Source: Shewanella kaireitica
GTDB taxonomy: Bacteria; Pseudomonadota; Gammaproteobacteria; Enterobacterales; Shewanellaceae
Assembly: GCF_023284045.1 (NCBI RefSeq)
Contig: NZ_JAKIKQ010000005.1
Coordinates: 1 to 64,000, forward strand
Direction of reading: 5' to 3'
Length of the DNA stretch: 64,000 nucleotides
Position 1 is the first letter of the stretch, and each line of letters begins with the position of its first letter. A program made the position numbers and the translations under genes. This document shows positions 57,985 to 64,000 of this stretch, in pieces. The notes under the pieces were generated by a model, which saw only the letters and a program-made list of their open reading frames with translations, made no database searches and was not told the DNA's origin.

Positions 57985-58968
57985 TTACGCTTTTCGCCAT
58001 AAGGCGTAATTAATAAATACCAATGTCAGCAGCAGTAGTGCTGCCCCTGCGTTATGAGATACCGCTATCCCCAAAGGTAGGTGTAACACGACATTGCTAA
58101 TGCCAAGAATGACCTGTAACACCACTAACCCTGCTAATAACCAAGCTGCATTACGTATAGTGGTTGAATGCGCCTTAGTGATAAGTTTGAAAGCTAACCA
58201 AAGCAGCAAAACTGCAGTGATAATCGCGCCAATCCTGTGGGCAACATGAATGGTCATTCGAGCTGAGTAATCTAAAACGCCAAACTCATAACTAGGGTGG
58301 TCCCCTTGAAATGGTGAAAAAGCGGCACTGAAATTGAGATTGTCAACCCAATTGCCTTCGCAGATTGGCAGTGATGTACAAGCCAGAGCGGCGTAGTTAG
58401 ATGAGGTCCAGCCGCCTAAGATAATCTGTAATAGCAGCACGCCAATACAGATTAAGGCAAATGCTGATAGCTTTCTGGCGGGAGCGTCACCACCGGGAAT
58501 ACGCAAAGGTTTGCTTCGAAGGTAGAGCAGTAAGAGTAAGGAGAACAGGGCAAAGCCACCGATAAGGTGTGACATCACCACAATTGGCATCAGCTTCATG
58601 GTGACAGTCCACATCCCCAGTGCTGCTTGAAACACGATTAATGCAGCAATAAACATTGGCAGTTTTTTCGGTGCATCAGTTTTGCGTAAGCTGATGATTA
58701 AAATCAATAACACCATCAGACCCAATGCGCCGGCGATATATCGATGGATCATTTCAAGCCAAGCTTTTTCAGTTTCAACCGTGTGCTCAGGAAAGGCGTC
58801 TTTAGCAGCGGTAAGCTCATGACTTGCACTTGGTGCTTTGAGCATCCCGTAGCAACCAGGCCAATCAGGGCAGCCAAGGCCCGCATCGGAGAGGCGTGTG
58901 TATGCTCCCATCATGATGACGCACAAAGTAAAAACTAAAGTGACTTTTAGTAATGGCTTAATATCCAT
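57985..58968 (-). CDS. ctaA: Heme A synthase
   Basis: A 327-residue membrane protein of the COX15/CtaA family with eight helices. It oxidises heme O to heme A. Conserved segments are MGAYTRLSDAGLGCPDWPGCYG near the N-terminus, EMIHRYIAGALG, MSHLIGGF, HRIGAII and SHNAGAALL, the His residues being heme ligands. The start ATG at 58968 follows GGGGGTGACCC. The first 19 codons and upstream leader are repeated twice upstream in a 115-bp array, and the mini-ORF before it ends 11 bp inside this gene. Confidence 0.95.
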   Translation of the reverse strand: MDIKPLLKVTLVFTLCVIMMGAYTRLSDAGLGCPDWPGCYGMLKAPSASHELTAAKDAFPEHTVETEKAWLEMIHRYIAGALGLMVLLILIISLRKTDAPKKLPMFIAALIVFQAALGMWTVTMKLMPIVVMSHLIGGFALFSLLLLLYLRSKPLRIPGGDAPARKLSAFALICIGVLLLQIILGGWTSSNYAALACTSLPICEGNWVDNLNFSAAFSPFQGDHPSYEFGVLDYSARMTIHVAHRIGAIITAVLLLWLAFKLITKAHSTTIRNAAWLLAGLVVLQVILGISNVVLHLPLGIAVSHNAGAALLLLTLVFINYALWRKA

Positions 58969-59083
58969 GGGTCACCCCCAAGTTGTGCTTTCCTACAGCA
59001 AATACACCGGTATAAGCCCACCTATGCATAATGACGCACAAAGTAACAACTAAAGTGACTTTAAGTAGAGGTTTAATATCCAT
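58958..59083 (-). CDS. Mini-ORF 2, repeat of the CtaA N-terminus
   Basis: A 41-codon frame starting at ATG 59083 behind GGGGGTGACCC. Residues 1-19 equal CtaA 1-19 except F13V, giving one membrane helix with Cys16. The tail of 22 residues keeps a weak echo of CtaA (WAYT versus GAYT) and then diverges. Its TAA (58958-58960) lies inside the start region of ctaA, so ribosomes ending here could restart at 58968. Function unknown: leader peptide, coupling device or small membrane protein. Confidence 0.55.
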   Translation of the reverse strand: MDIKPLLKVTLVVTLCVIMHRWAYTGVFAVGKHNLGVTHGY

Positions 59084-59198
59084 GGGTCACCCCCAAGTTG
59101 TGCTTTCCTACAGCAAATACACGGGTATAAGCCCACCTATGCATAATGACGCACAAAGTAAAAACCAAAGTAACCTTTAGCAGTGGCTTAATATCCAT
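59073..59198 (-). CDS. Mini-ORF 1, repeat of the CtaA N-terminus
   Basis: A 41-codon frame starting at ATG 59198. The start overlaps the stop of the preceding gene as TAATG. Residues 1-19 are identical to CtaA although six of the underlying bases differ. The tail matches mini-ORF 2 except Arg for Gly at residue 26; it contains WAYTR, close to GAYTR of CtaA. The stop TAA (59073-59075) lies just inside mini-ORF 2. The chain suggests that translation passes from gene to gene. Confidence 0.6.
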   Translation of the reverse strand: MDIKPLLKVTLVFTLCVIMHRWAYTRVFAVGKHNLGVTHGY

Positions 59199-59743
59199 TA
59201 GCCGATCCTCGAAAGTTTAAGCATCTTTCTTAAATCAGCCACTATCGCCTTACCCTGCATTATTTGAGCTTGATGGCTGGTGGTGGTTGGGTAACTCATG
59301 ACCATGCTTCCAAGGGGATCAACGACGACAAACTGTTGATCTTTAAGCAGCTGAGTGAGTGCTGGTGTAGGTGTAGCGGTAATAAAGTCGAATGATGTAA
59401 GTGCTGAGCTGTCACTGTTTTCATCAAGCATGATGATGGTATGCACGCGGTCTTGATTTCGACCCATTGCGATATGGCTTTGTTGTAAAATATAGAGTCT
59501 ATCTAAGCAGGTTGTGTCACAAATTGCCGGCAGTTGATATAACAATTGCCACTCTTTAGGTTGAGGGTTTGTCATATCTAAGCTTTGATAGTTTATGCCG
59601 ACCTCAAGCAGTTCGCCTTTGTTGGTTGCTCCGCCATTATATAGTCCAAAACTTAAAATCAGTTTGGCGGCGATAACAGGTACTGCAAAAGCCAAGAGTA
59701 GTAATAACAGTGTTTTTTTGCCGTTCTTTTTGGGGGAGTTCAT
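59198..59743 (-). CDS. SCO-like membrane protein of the cox cluster
   Basis: A 181-residue protein with an N-terminal helix (about 11-35) and a periplasmic domain. C75-DTT-C79 is a CxxxC pair at the place expected for SCO-type copper ligands, without the following Pro; the domain has the length of a thioredoxin fold (IIMLDENS, FVVVDPLGSMVMSYP). It probably helps copper or thiol handling during oxidase assembly. Its stop overlaps mini-ORF 1 (TAATG at 59200-59196). Confidence 0.75.
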   Translation of the reverse strand: MNSPKKNGKKTLLLLLLAFAVPVIAAKLILSFGLYNGGATNKGELLEVGINYQSLDMTNPQPKEWQLLYQLPAICDTTCLDRLYILQQSHIAMGRNQDRVHTIIMLDENSDSSALTSFDFITATPTPALTQLLKDQQFVVVDPLGSMVMSYPTTTSHQAQIMQGKAIVADLRKMLKLSRIG

Positions 59744-59794
59744 TCCATCTCCTCTGTATGAGTTTCACGCTACCTTTGTGACTGCACTGCCTCG

Positions 59795-59872
59795 TTAGGG
59801 AGTGTCAGCATGCATTACCAATACAGCTAAGGTAATAAGCAAAACGACGGTAATCGTGAACAACTTAATATC
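59795..59872 (-). pseudogene. Possible degenerate fourth copy of the CtaA N-terminal segment
   Basis: A 25-codon open stretch ending at TAA 59795-59797 translates as DIKLFTITVV... then TLAVLVMHADTP, resembling DIKPLLKVTLVFTLCVIMH of the mini-ORFs. It has no ATG at the expected place (ACT precedes GAT); TTG 59863 is the only usual start. It may be an old relic or a chance hydrophobic frame. Confidence 0.3.
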
Positions 59873-59969
59873 AGTACATCCCGGAACGGCTAGGATGCAT
59901 ATTTTCTAACCTACATGGTCTATTCTGGCTTAGCAATAGCCAAGTAAACTTTTAATTTTTGTTATTATC

Positions 59970-60662
59970 CTATTGTTTTAATTTACGAAAAAGTAAAAAG
60001 AGCATGATTAATCCAAATACTCCGGCCATACTGAACCACTGTACTGCATATCCTTGATGCTTCTGTGCAGATAATGGAATCGGTTGCCATGGATGAACAC
60101 GGCTATCACCGGGAATATTATTGGGTTGTAGCACGACTGGCGCGAGTGGTTTATTAATTAACAGCGCAAGTTGCTCTATGTTTAAATTTTGGATCCGCAT
60201 AGGTGAGCCTGTTTCGGCCATGAGCTCTGAACTCATCGGATTCATCTGTTTTTGGTAAACTCGACCGCTTAACTTCAAAGGGGCTGTTAACGCGGCAACG
60301 TTAGGCAGTATTGAGCGATCTACACTTCCTGGCTCAAAGCCTAACTCAACTAATAACCATGGTTTATCTGGTGAAACCTCAAATGCTTGATAGGCTAAAT
60401 AGCCAACTCTACCGTTAACGGTTTGGTTATCTAGAAGAAATACTTGCTGAAGAATGGGCGCTACCTGAGTACTCAGTTTGTAGCCTGTTAGGTTATCATT
60501 GCCAAGCTTAGCGAGTAGTTGCTCATAGGTCAGTACGCTAGCGTTTTGTCGTTGGCTAAGTGCTGTTTGCCATTGCAGCTTCTGCTCTGCTCGTTCAAGC
60601 TGCCAAAAACCAAGCTTGACCAAAATTGTAAACACCATCAAAGTAGAAAGTACGATAAACAA
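59970..60662 (-). CDS. SURF1 family oxidase assembly protein
   Basis: A protein of about 230 residues with helices at both ends and a periplasmic domain between, the SURF1 layout. The motifs LGFWQLERAEQK near the start, LLVELGF and the C-terminal YAVQWFSMAG support the family, which helps insert heme a into subunit I. The start is uncertain: the frame is open up to 60809 (ATG 60749 and 60809 would add residues antisense to the DUF2909 gene). TTG 60662 after TTAGG leaves the divergent genes separate and is preferred, but not certain. Confidence 0.85.
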   Translation of the reverse strand: MFIVLSTLMVFTILVKLGFWQLERAEQKLQWQTALSQRQNASVLTYEQLLAKLGNDNLTGYKLSTQVAPILQQVFLLDNQTVNGRVGYLAYQAFEVSPDKPWLLVELGFEPGSVDRSILPNVAALTAPLKLSGRVYQKQMNPMSSELMAETGSPMRIQNLNIEQLALLINKPLAPVVLQPNNIPGDSRVHPWQPIPLSAQKHQGYAVQWFSMAGVFGLIMLFLLFRKLKQ

Positions 60663-60696
60663 CCAAATACCTAAAGCCCCAATTTTTGGAGATTTT

Positions 60697-60915
60697 ATGA
60701 ATATGCTATTTGTTTTTAAACTGATTTTAGTACTGCTACTGCTGTTCATATTGGTTAATTTAGCGAGAGCCCTATTTGTGATGGTTAAAGGTGAAAAGAG
60801 TGTACCCATGAGCCAATATTTAGGCCGACGAGTACTCTTTTCTGTACTTGTGGTTATGCTACTTTTAGTGGCGTTAGCGACAGGGGTTATCGCACCAAAC
60901 CCCAGACCTTACTAA
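60697..60915 (+). CDS. DUF2909 family small membrane protein
   Basis: A 72-residue protein with two membrane helices around a short basic loop (VMVKGEKSVPMSQYLGRRV). Start ATG 60697 follows TGGAG. DUF2909-type small proteins are often found next to SURF1 genes in oxidase clusters; role unknown. It is the only plus-strand gene in the cox region, facing away from surf1 and converging on coxC. Confidence 0.8.
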   Translation: MNMLFVFKLILVLLLLFILVNLARALFVMVKGEKSVPMSQYLGRRVLFSVLVVMLLLVALATGVIAPNPRPY

Positions 60916-60944
60916 CTTAGTCGTCAATAGCTATCTCGATTCGG

Positions 60945-61820
60945 TTACAGCACATAAACAAATATAAATAGACACAACCAAACCACATCAACAAAGTGCC
61001 AATACCAACTACCGGCTTGGAACGCAAAGTGGTGTTCGGGGGTAAAATGCCCTTTCAGTACTCTGAAAAACAACACAATCAGAAATACCGTTCCTAACGT
61101 CACGTGCATGCCGTGAAATCCTGTGAGTAGGAAGAAGGTGTTGCCGTAAACGCCAGATTCAAGTGTTAGCCCCATCTCTTGATAGGCATGGACATACTCT
61201 TCCACTTGCAAAAATAAGAAACCAATACCGAGCACGATAGTTAATGCTAACCATGCGGTTAGTGCTTGACGCTTATTTTTTTCTAGCCCTACATGGGCAA
61301 AATGCAGTGTCACTGATGAAGTTAGTAGAATAAGGGTGTTGTATAGCGGCAGGCCTGTCCAGCCCATTGCTTCGGTCGTAGTACCATCAGGCGTAGTGAC
61401 AAGTGGCCATACAGCTTCAAATGTAGGCCACAGTACTTCGTGGGTCATGGCATTATTGGATGCACCGCCAAGCCAAGGGATTGCAATCATTCGAGCGTAA
61501 AATAACGCACCGAAAAATGCCGCAAAAAACATTACTTCGGAAAAGATAAACCAGCTCATCCCTTGTCTAAAGGAGCGATCCATCTGTGGTGAATAGAGAC
61601 CTGCCATTGATTCAGCAATAACCGTTCTGAACCAGCCGAAAATCATAAAAATGATCACCGCGATTCCCGCTAGTAAAATATAGCCGCCGATACCGCCTTC
61701 GCTATTTAGTTCAGATACAAAGCTACCAGCACCAAAAGCGATAAGAAACAGCCCGATGGCGCCAATAATCGGCCAGGCACTTTGCGCTGGTACATAATAG
61801 GGTTCGTGCTTGGTCGTCAT
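60945..61820 (-). CDS. coxC: Cytochrome c oxidase subunit III
   Basis: A 291-residue membrane protein with seven helices. Recognisable parts are YYVPAQSAWPIIGAIG at the start, FIFSEVMFFAAFFGALFYAR, HVGLEKN, GFHGMHVTLG and the end YWHFVDVVWLCLFIFVYVL. Subunit III of aa3 oxidases stabilises proton uptake and turnover. A perfect ribosome-binding site (AAGGAGG) precedes ATG 61820, and a 42-codon ORF upstream overlaps the start. Confidence 0.95.
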   Translation of the reverse strand: MTTKHEPYYVPAQSAWPIIGAIGLFLIAFGAGSFVSELNSEGGIGGYILLAGIAVIIFMIFGWFRTVIAESMAGLYSPQMDRSFRQGMSWFIFSEVMFFAAFFGALFYARMIAIPWLGGASNNAMTHEVLWPTFEAVWPLVTTPDGTTTEAMGWTGLPLYNTLILLTSSVTLHFAHVGLEKNKRQALTAWLALTIVLGIGFLFLQVEEYVHAYQEMGLTLESGVYGNTFFLLTGFHGMHVTLGTVFLIVLFFRVLKGHFTPEHHFAFQAGSWYWHFVDVVWLCLFIFVYVL

Positions 61821-61945
61821 TTTAAACCTCCTTTCCCGGCTATTGAGTAAAGAGTAGTTGAATGGAAAAAACTTGAAATTAACTGTGTATTTGGCCTACC
61901 GCTTCTTAAGGGCAAATAATGAAACTGTTGTTCAATAAATGTCAT
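61817..61945 (-). CDS. Candidate 42-codon gene between ctaG and coxC
   Basis: The frame starts at ATG 61945, overlapping the ctaG stop as ATGA, and ends at TGA 61817-61819, overlapping the coxC start as ATGA. It fills the whole gap exactly. The product (MTFIEQQFHYLPLRSG..., ending AGKGGLK) is basic, has no clear membrane helix and belongs to no family I know. The coxC ribosome-binding site lies in its last codons. It could be a true small protein or a coupling ORF. Confidence 0.45.
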   Translation of the reverse strand: MTFIEQQFHYLPLRSGRPNTQLISSFFHSTTLYSIAGKGGLK

Positions 61946-62511
61946 CTTGCAGCTCCTTGCTCTACGCTACCGGCATAGCTCTTGTCGGTAATATTGTAGA
62001 GGGTATAAGAGAGGGTCAAGGTAGTGATGGAGTCCGGTAATTCTGGGTCCACATAAAAGATAAGTGGTAGATCGGCCGTTGCTGTTGCAGCTAATACTTG
62101 CTGATTAAAACAAAAGCACTCTGTTTTATTAAAATAGGCAGCCCCTTGTCCTGGAGACACCGACGGTATTGCTTGGCCTACGATATGATTCGCAGACAAA
62201 TTCTTAGCAACAAAGTGAGTGCGGATAAGCTCTCCAGGGTGAACTTGCATACTGTTCATTTGAGGTTTGAACTCCCAGGGCATGTCACTTTGCACTTGGG
62301 AAACAAATTCAATGGTGACTGTTCTATTTTTATCTACCGTAACGGGCTTATAAACACTGGCGGTACTTTGAGTCTTACCGTTTATACCTAGCGTGTCGCA
62401 TAGCACGTCATACAGCGGCACGAGAGCAAAGCCGAAACCAAACATACCCACAGCGCCAAATAGCAGCATGGTAATTAACTTTCGGTTTGACTTGCTCTGT
62501 GGCTGGCTCAT
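61942..62511 (-). CDS. ctaG: Cytochrome c oxidase assembly protein CtaG/Cox11
   Basis: A 189-residue membrane-anchored copper chaperone for the CuB site of subunit I. One N-terminal helix (about 13-33) is followed by a periplasmic immunoglobulin-like domain with the Cox11 motifs YDVLCDTLGINGKTQ and the copper-binding ECFCFNQQ. Begins 2 bp after coxA ends. Confidence 0.95.
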   Translation of the reverse strand: MSQPQSKSNRKLITMLLFGAVGMFGFGFALVPLYDVLCDTLGINGKTQSTASVYKPVTVDKNRTVTIEFVSQVQSDMPWEFKPQMNSMQVHPGELIRTHFVAKNLSANHIVGQAIPSVSPGQGAAYFNKTECFCFNQQVLAATATADLPLIFYVDPELPDSITTLTLSYTLYNITDKSYAGSVEQGAAR

Positions 62512-62513
62512 TT

Positions 62514-64000
62514 TTATTTCACCTCAGGTGGTGTTGTAAACGAGTGGTATGGCGCAGGGCTTGGTATTGTCCATTCCAATCCTTCAGCTCCTTCCCATGG
62601 CTTGGCGGGGGCTTTTTCACCGCCACGAATACATTTGATGACTACCGCTAAAAAGATTAGCTGCGATAATCCAAAGGCAAAGCCACCAATCGATACGATC
62701 TGGTTGACGTCAGCAAACTGAATAGCGTAATCAGGTATTCGGCGAGGCATACCGGCTAGCCCAAGGAAATGCATCGGGAAGAACAGTACGTTAACGGAGA
62801 TAACTGAACACCAAAAATGCCAGCGACCTAAGCTCTCGCTGTACATGTTGCCAGTCCATTTAGGTAGCCAGTAGTACGCTGCAGCCATAATGGAAAATAT
62901 CGCACCGGTGACTAATACATAGTGAAAATGCGCTACTACAAAGTAAGTATCGTGGTACTGGAAATCTGCAGGTGTAATCGCCAGCATCAAACCAGAGAAT
63001 CCGCCAATGGTGAACAGAATGATAAACGCCACGGCAAACAGCATAGGGGTTTCAAAACTTATCGATCCGCGCCACATGGTAGCGACCCAGTTAAATACCT
63101 TAACTCCAGTTGGGACAGCGATGAGCATTGTGCAATACATGAAGAAGAGTTCGGCAAACACCGGCATCCCTGTGGTAAACATGTGATGCGCCCAAACTAA
63201 AAATGACAACACGGCAATACTGGCTGTTGCATACACCATTGAGGCATAACCAAATAAAGGTTTGCGGCTAAAGGCGGGGACAATAGCGGAGATAATACCA
63301 AATGATGGCAAAATCATAATGTACACTTCTGGGTGACCAAAGAACCAGAAGATATGCTGGAACATGACAGGGTCACCGCCGCCAGCGGCATCGAAGAAGC
63401 TGGTGGCAAAGTATTTATCGGTTAACACCATAGTGACTGCGCCAGCTAACACTGGCATCACTGCGATGAGCAGGAATGCGGTAATTAACCAGGTCCAAAC
63501 AAACAACGGCAATTTCATCCATGTCATACCAGGAGCACGCATATTGACGATGGTTACGACAACGTTAATGGCGCCCATTATCGAGCTTATTCCCATAATG
63601 TGAACGGAGAAAACGAATAGTGCTGTGCTGTCTGGGCTATAAGTTGTCGAAAGAGGCGCGTAGAAAGTCCAGCCAAAGTTTGGCCCACCTCCTTCCATGA
63701 ACAGCGAGCTTAATAGGATGGTAAACGCGAAGGGTAAAATCCAAAAACTCCAGTTGTTCATTCGCGGTAGCGCCATATCTGGCGCACCGATCATCATGGG
63801 GATCAGCCAGTTAGCTAAGCCCGTAAAGGCTGGCATCACTGCACCAAAAACCATCACTAAACCGTGTACCGTGGTCATCTGGTTGAAAAAGTTGGGCTCC
63901 ACCAGTTGCAAACCGGGCTGAAATAACTCAGCTCGGATAACCATAGCCATTGCGCCACCAGTAAGGAACATAATGAAACTGAACCAAAGGTAGAGCGTGC
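62514..64000 (-). CDS. coxA: Cytochrome c oxidase subunit I, partial at window edge
   Basis: The catalytic subunit of an aa3-type heme-copper oxidase, reducing O2 with electrons from cytochrome c and pumping protons. The frame is open to the edge (before FIMFLTGGAMAM it reads TLYLWFS), so the true start lies outside. FWFFGHPEVYIMILPSFG holds the CuB His and the cross-linked Tyr; HHMFTTGMP and HFHYVLVTGA hold further metal ligands. About 495 residues are in the window; only the first helix is missing. Confidence 0.97.
   Translation of the reverse strand, partial: TLYLWFSFIMFLTGGAMAMVIRAELFQPGLQLVEPNFFNQMTTVHGLVMVFGAVMPAFTGLANWLIPMMIGAPDMALPRMNNWSFWILPFAFTILLSSLFMEGGGPNFGWTFYAPLSTTYSPDSTALFVFSVHIMGISSIMGAINVVVTIVNMRAPGMTWMKLPLFVWTWLITAFLLIAVMPVLAGAVTMVLTDKYFATSFFDAAGGGDPVMFQHIFWFFGHPEVYIMILPSFGIISAIVPAFSRKPLFGYASMVYATASIAVLSFLVWAHHMFTTGMPVFAELFFMYCTMLIAVPTGVKVFNWVATMWRGSISFETPMLFAVAFIILFTIGGFSGLMLAITPADFQYHDTYFVVAHFHYVLVTGAIFSIMAAAYYWLPKWTGNMYSESLGRWHFWCSVISVNVLFFPMHFLGLAGMPRRIPDYAIQFADVNQIVSIGGFAFGLSQLIFLAVVIKCIRGGEKAPAKPWEGAEGLEWTIPSPAPYHSFTTPPEVK

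Larger units (their letters stand above)
58916..59198 (-). repeat. 115-bp tandem array copying the ctaA 5' end
   Basis: Three copies in register at 58916-59030, 59031-59145 and 59146-59198 (last one partial). Each contains, on the minus strand, the first 19 codons of ctaA; the two full units also carry a 62-bp spacer with the ribosome-binding site GGGGGTGA. The two spacers differ at one base, while the coding heads differ at six to eight bases, nearly all synonymous. Confidence 0.95.

Noticed and set aside
58916..59198. Assembly artefact as the explanation for the ctaA array
   Set aside because: The copies are not identical and their differences are mostly synonymous, which an assembly error would not create. 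Long-read confirmation is still worthwhile.
1..64000. CRISPR array, prophage, insertion sequence or tRNA genes
   Set aside because: No regularly spaced direct repeats with unique spacers, no transposase or phage proteins, and no cloverleaf sequence was noticed while reading; a dedicated scan could still find a tRNA.

Overview
The window reads as chromosomal DNA of a marine gammaproteobacterium, most likely Shewanella or a close relative. The reasons are conserved neighbourhoods (envZ-ompR next to divergent greB, with tex further on; bioH, comF and nfuA close together; a cytochrome c oxidase cluster coxA-ctaG-coxC-surf1-ctaA-cyoE-sco), the protein sequences, and a load of secreted peptidases typical of that group. 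This is inference from gene content; no rRNA or tRNA gene was seen.

Layout. 1-780 has no clear gene but holds a minus-strand terminator without an obvious parent. 781-9022 carries lemA, a DUF3137 membrane protein, a lytic transglycosylase, a MATE transporter with a divergent LysR regulator, an M28 peptidase and two rRNA methyltransferases (rlmJ, rsmJ). 9106-25237 is more mixed: an HdeD-like protein, small envelope proteins, a first M9 collagenase-like protease (11299-14304), adenosine deaminase, a VOC protein, a frameshifted membrane gene, a serine hydrolase, an SMR transporter, an outer-membrane protein, a PAP2 phosphatase with a hexanucleotide repeat behind its signal peptide, and a CYTH-domain cyclase-like protein. 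25437-33114 holds a sulfatase pair, a peroxiredoxin, a predicted outer-membrane protein, a chemoreceptor and envZ-ompR. Between greB and tex sits a block with a 1398-residue collagenase-like protease, a small secreted protein and a CadC/ToxR-type regulator. 41513-56103 holds tex, an LTA-synthase-like enzyme, bioH, comF, an M14 peptidase, nfuA, an S9 peptidase, a DinF-type MATE protein and a polysaccharide deacetylase.

From 56336 to the right edge, genes on the minus strand encode an aa3-type cytochrome c oxidase with its copper (ctaG, sco), heme A (cyoE, ctaA) and SURF1 assembly factors. coxA is cut by the window edge.

The most unusual structure is in this cox region. The 5' end of ctaA, with its ribosome-binding site, is present three times in a 115-bp tandem array. 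This makes two 41-codon mini-genes that repeat the CtaA N-terminus, each ending inside the start region of the next. Their heads differ almost only at synonymous sites, which suggests translation. A further 42-codon ORF fits between ctaG and coxC with ATGA overlaps at both ends. Other points of interest are three 111-residue-period repeats resembling the VHL beta domain in the large collagenase, a likely AUU start for comF, and a one-base frameshift in a T run at 17721-17725.
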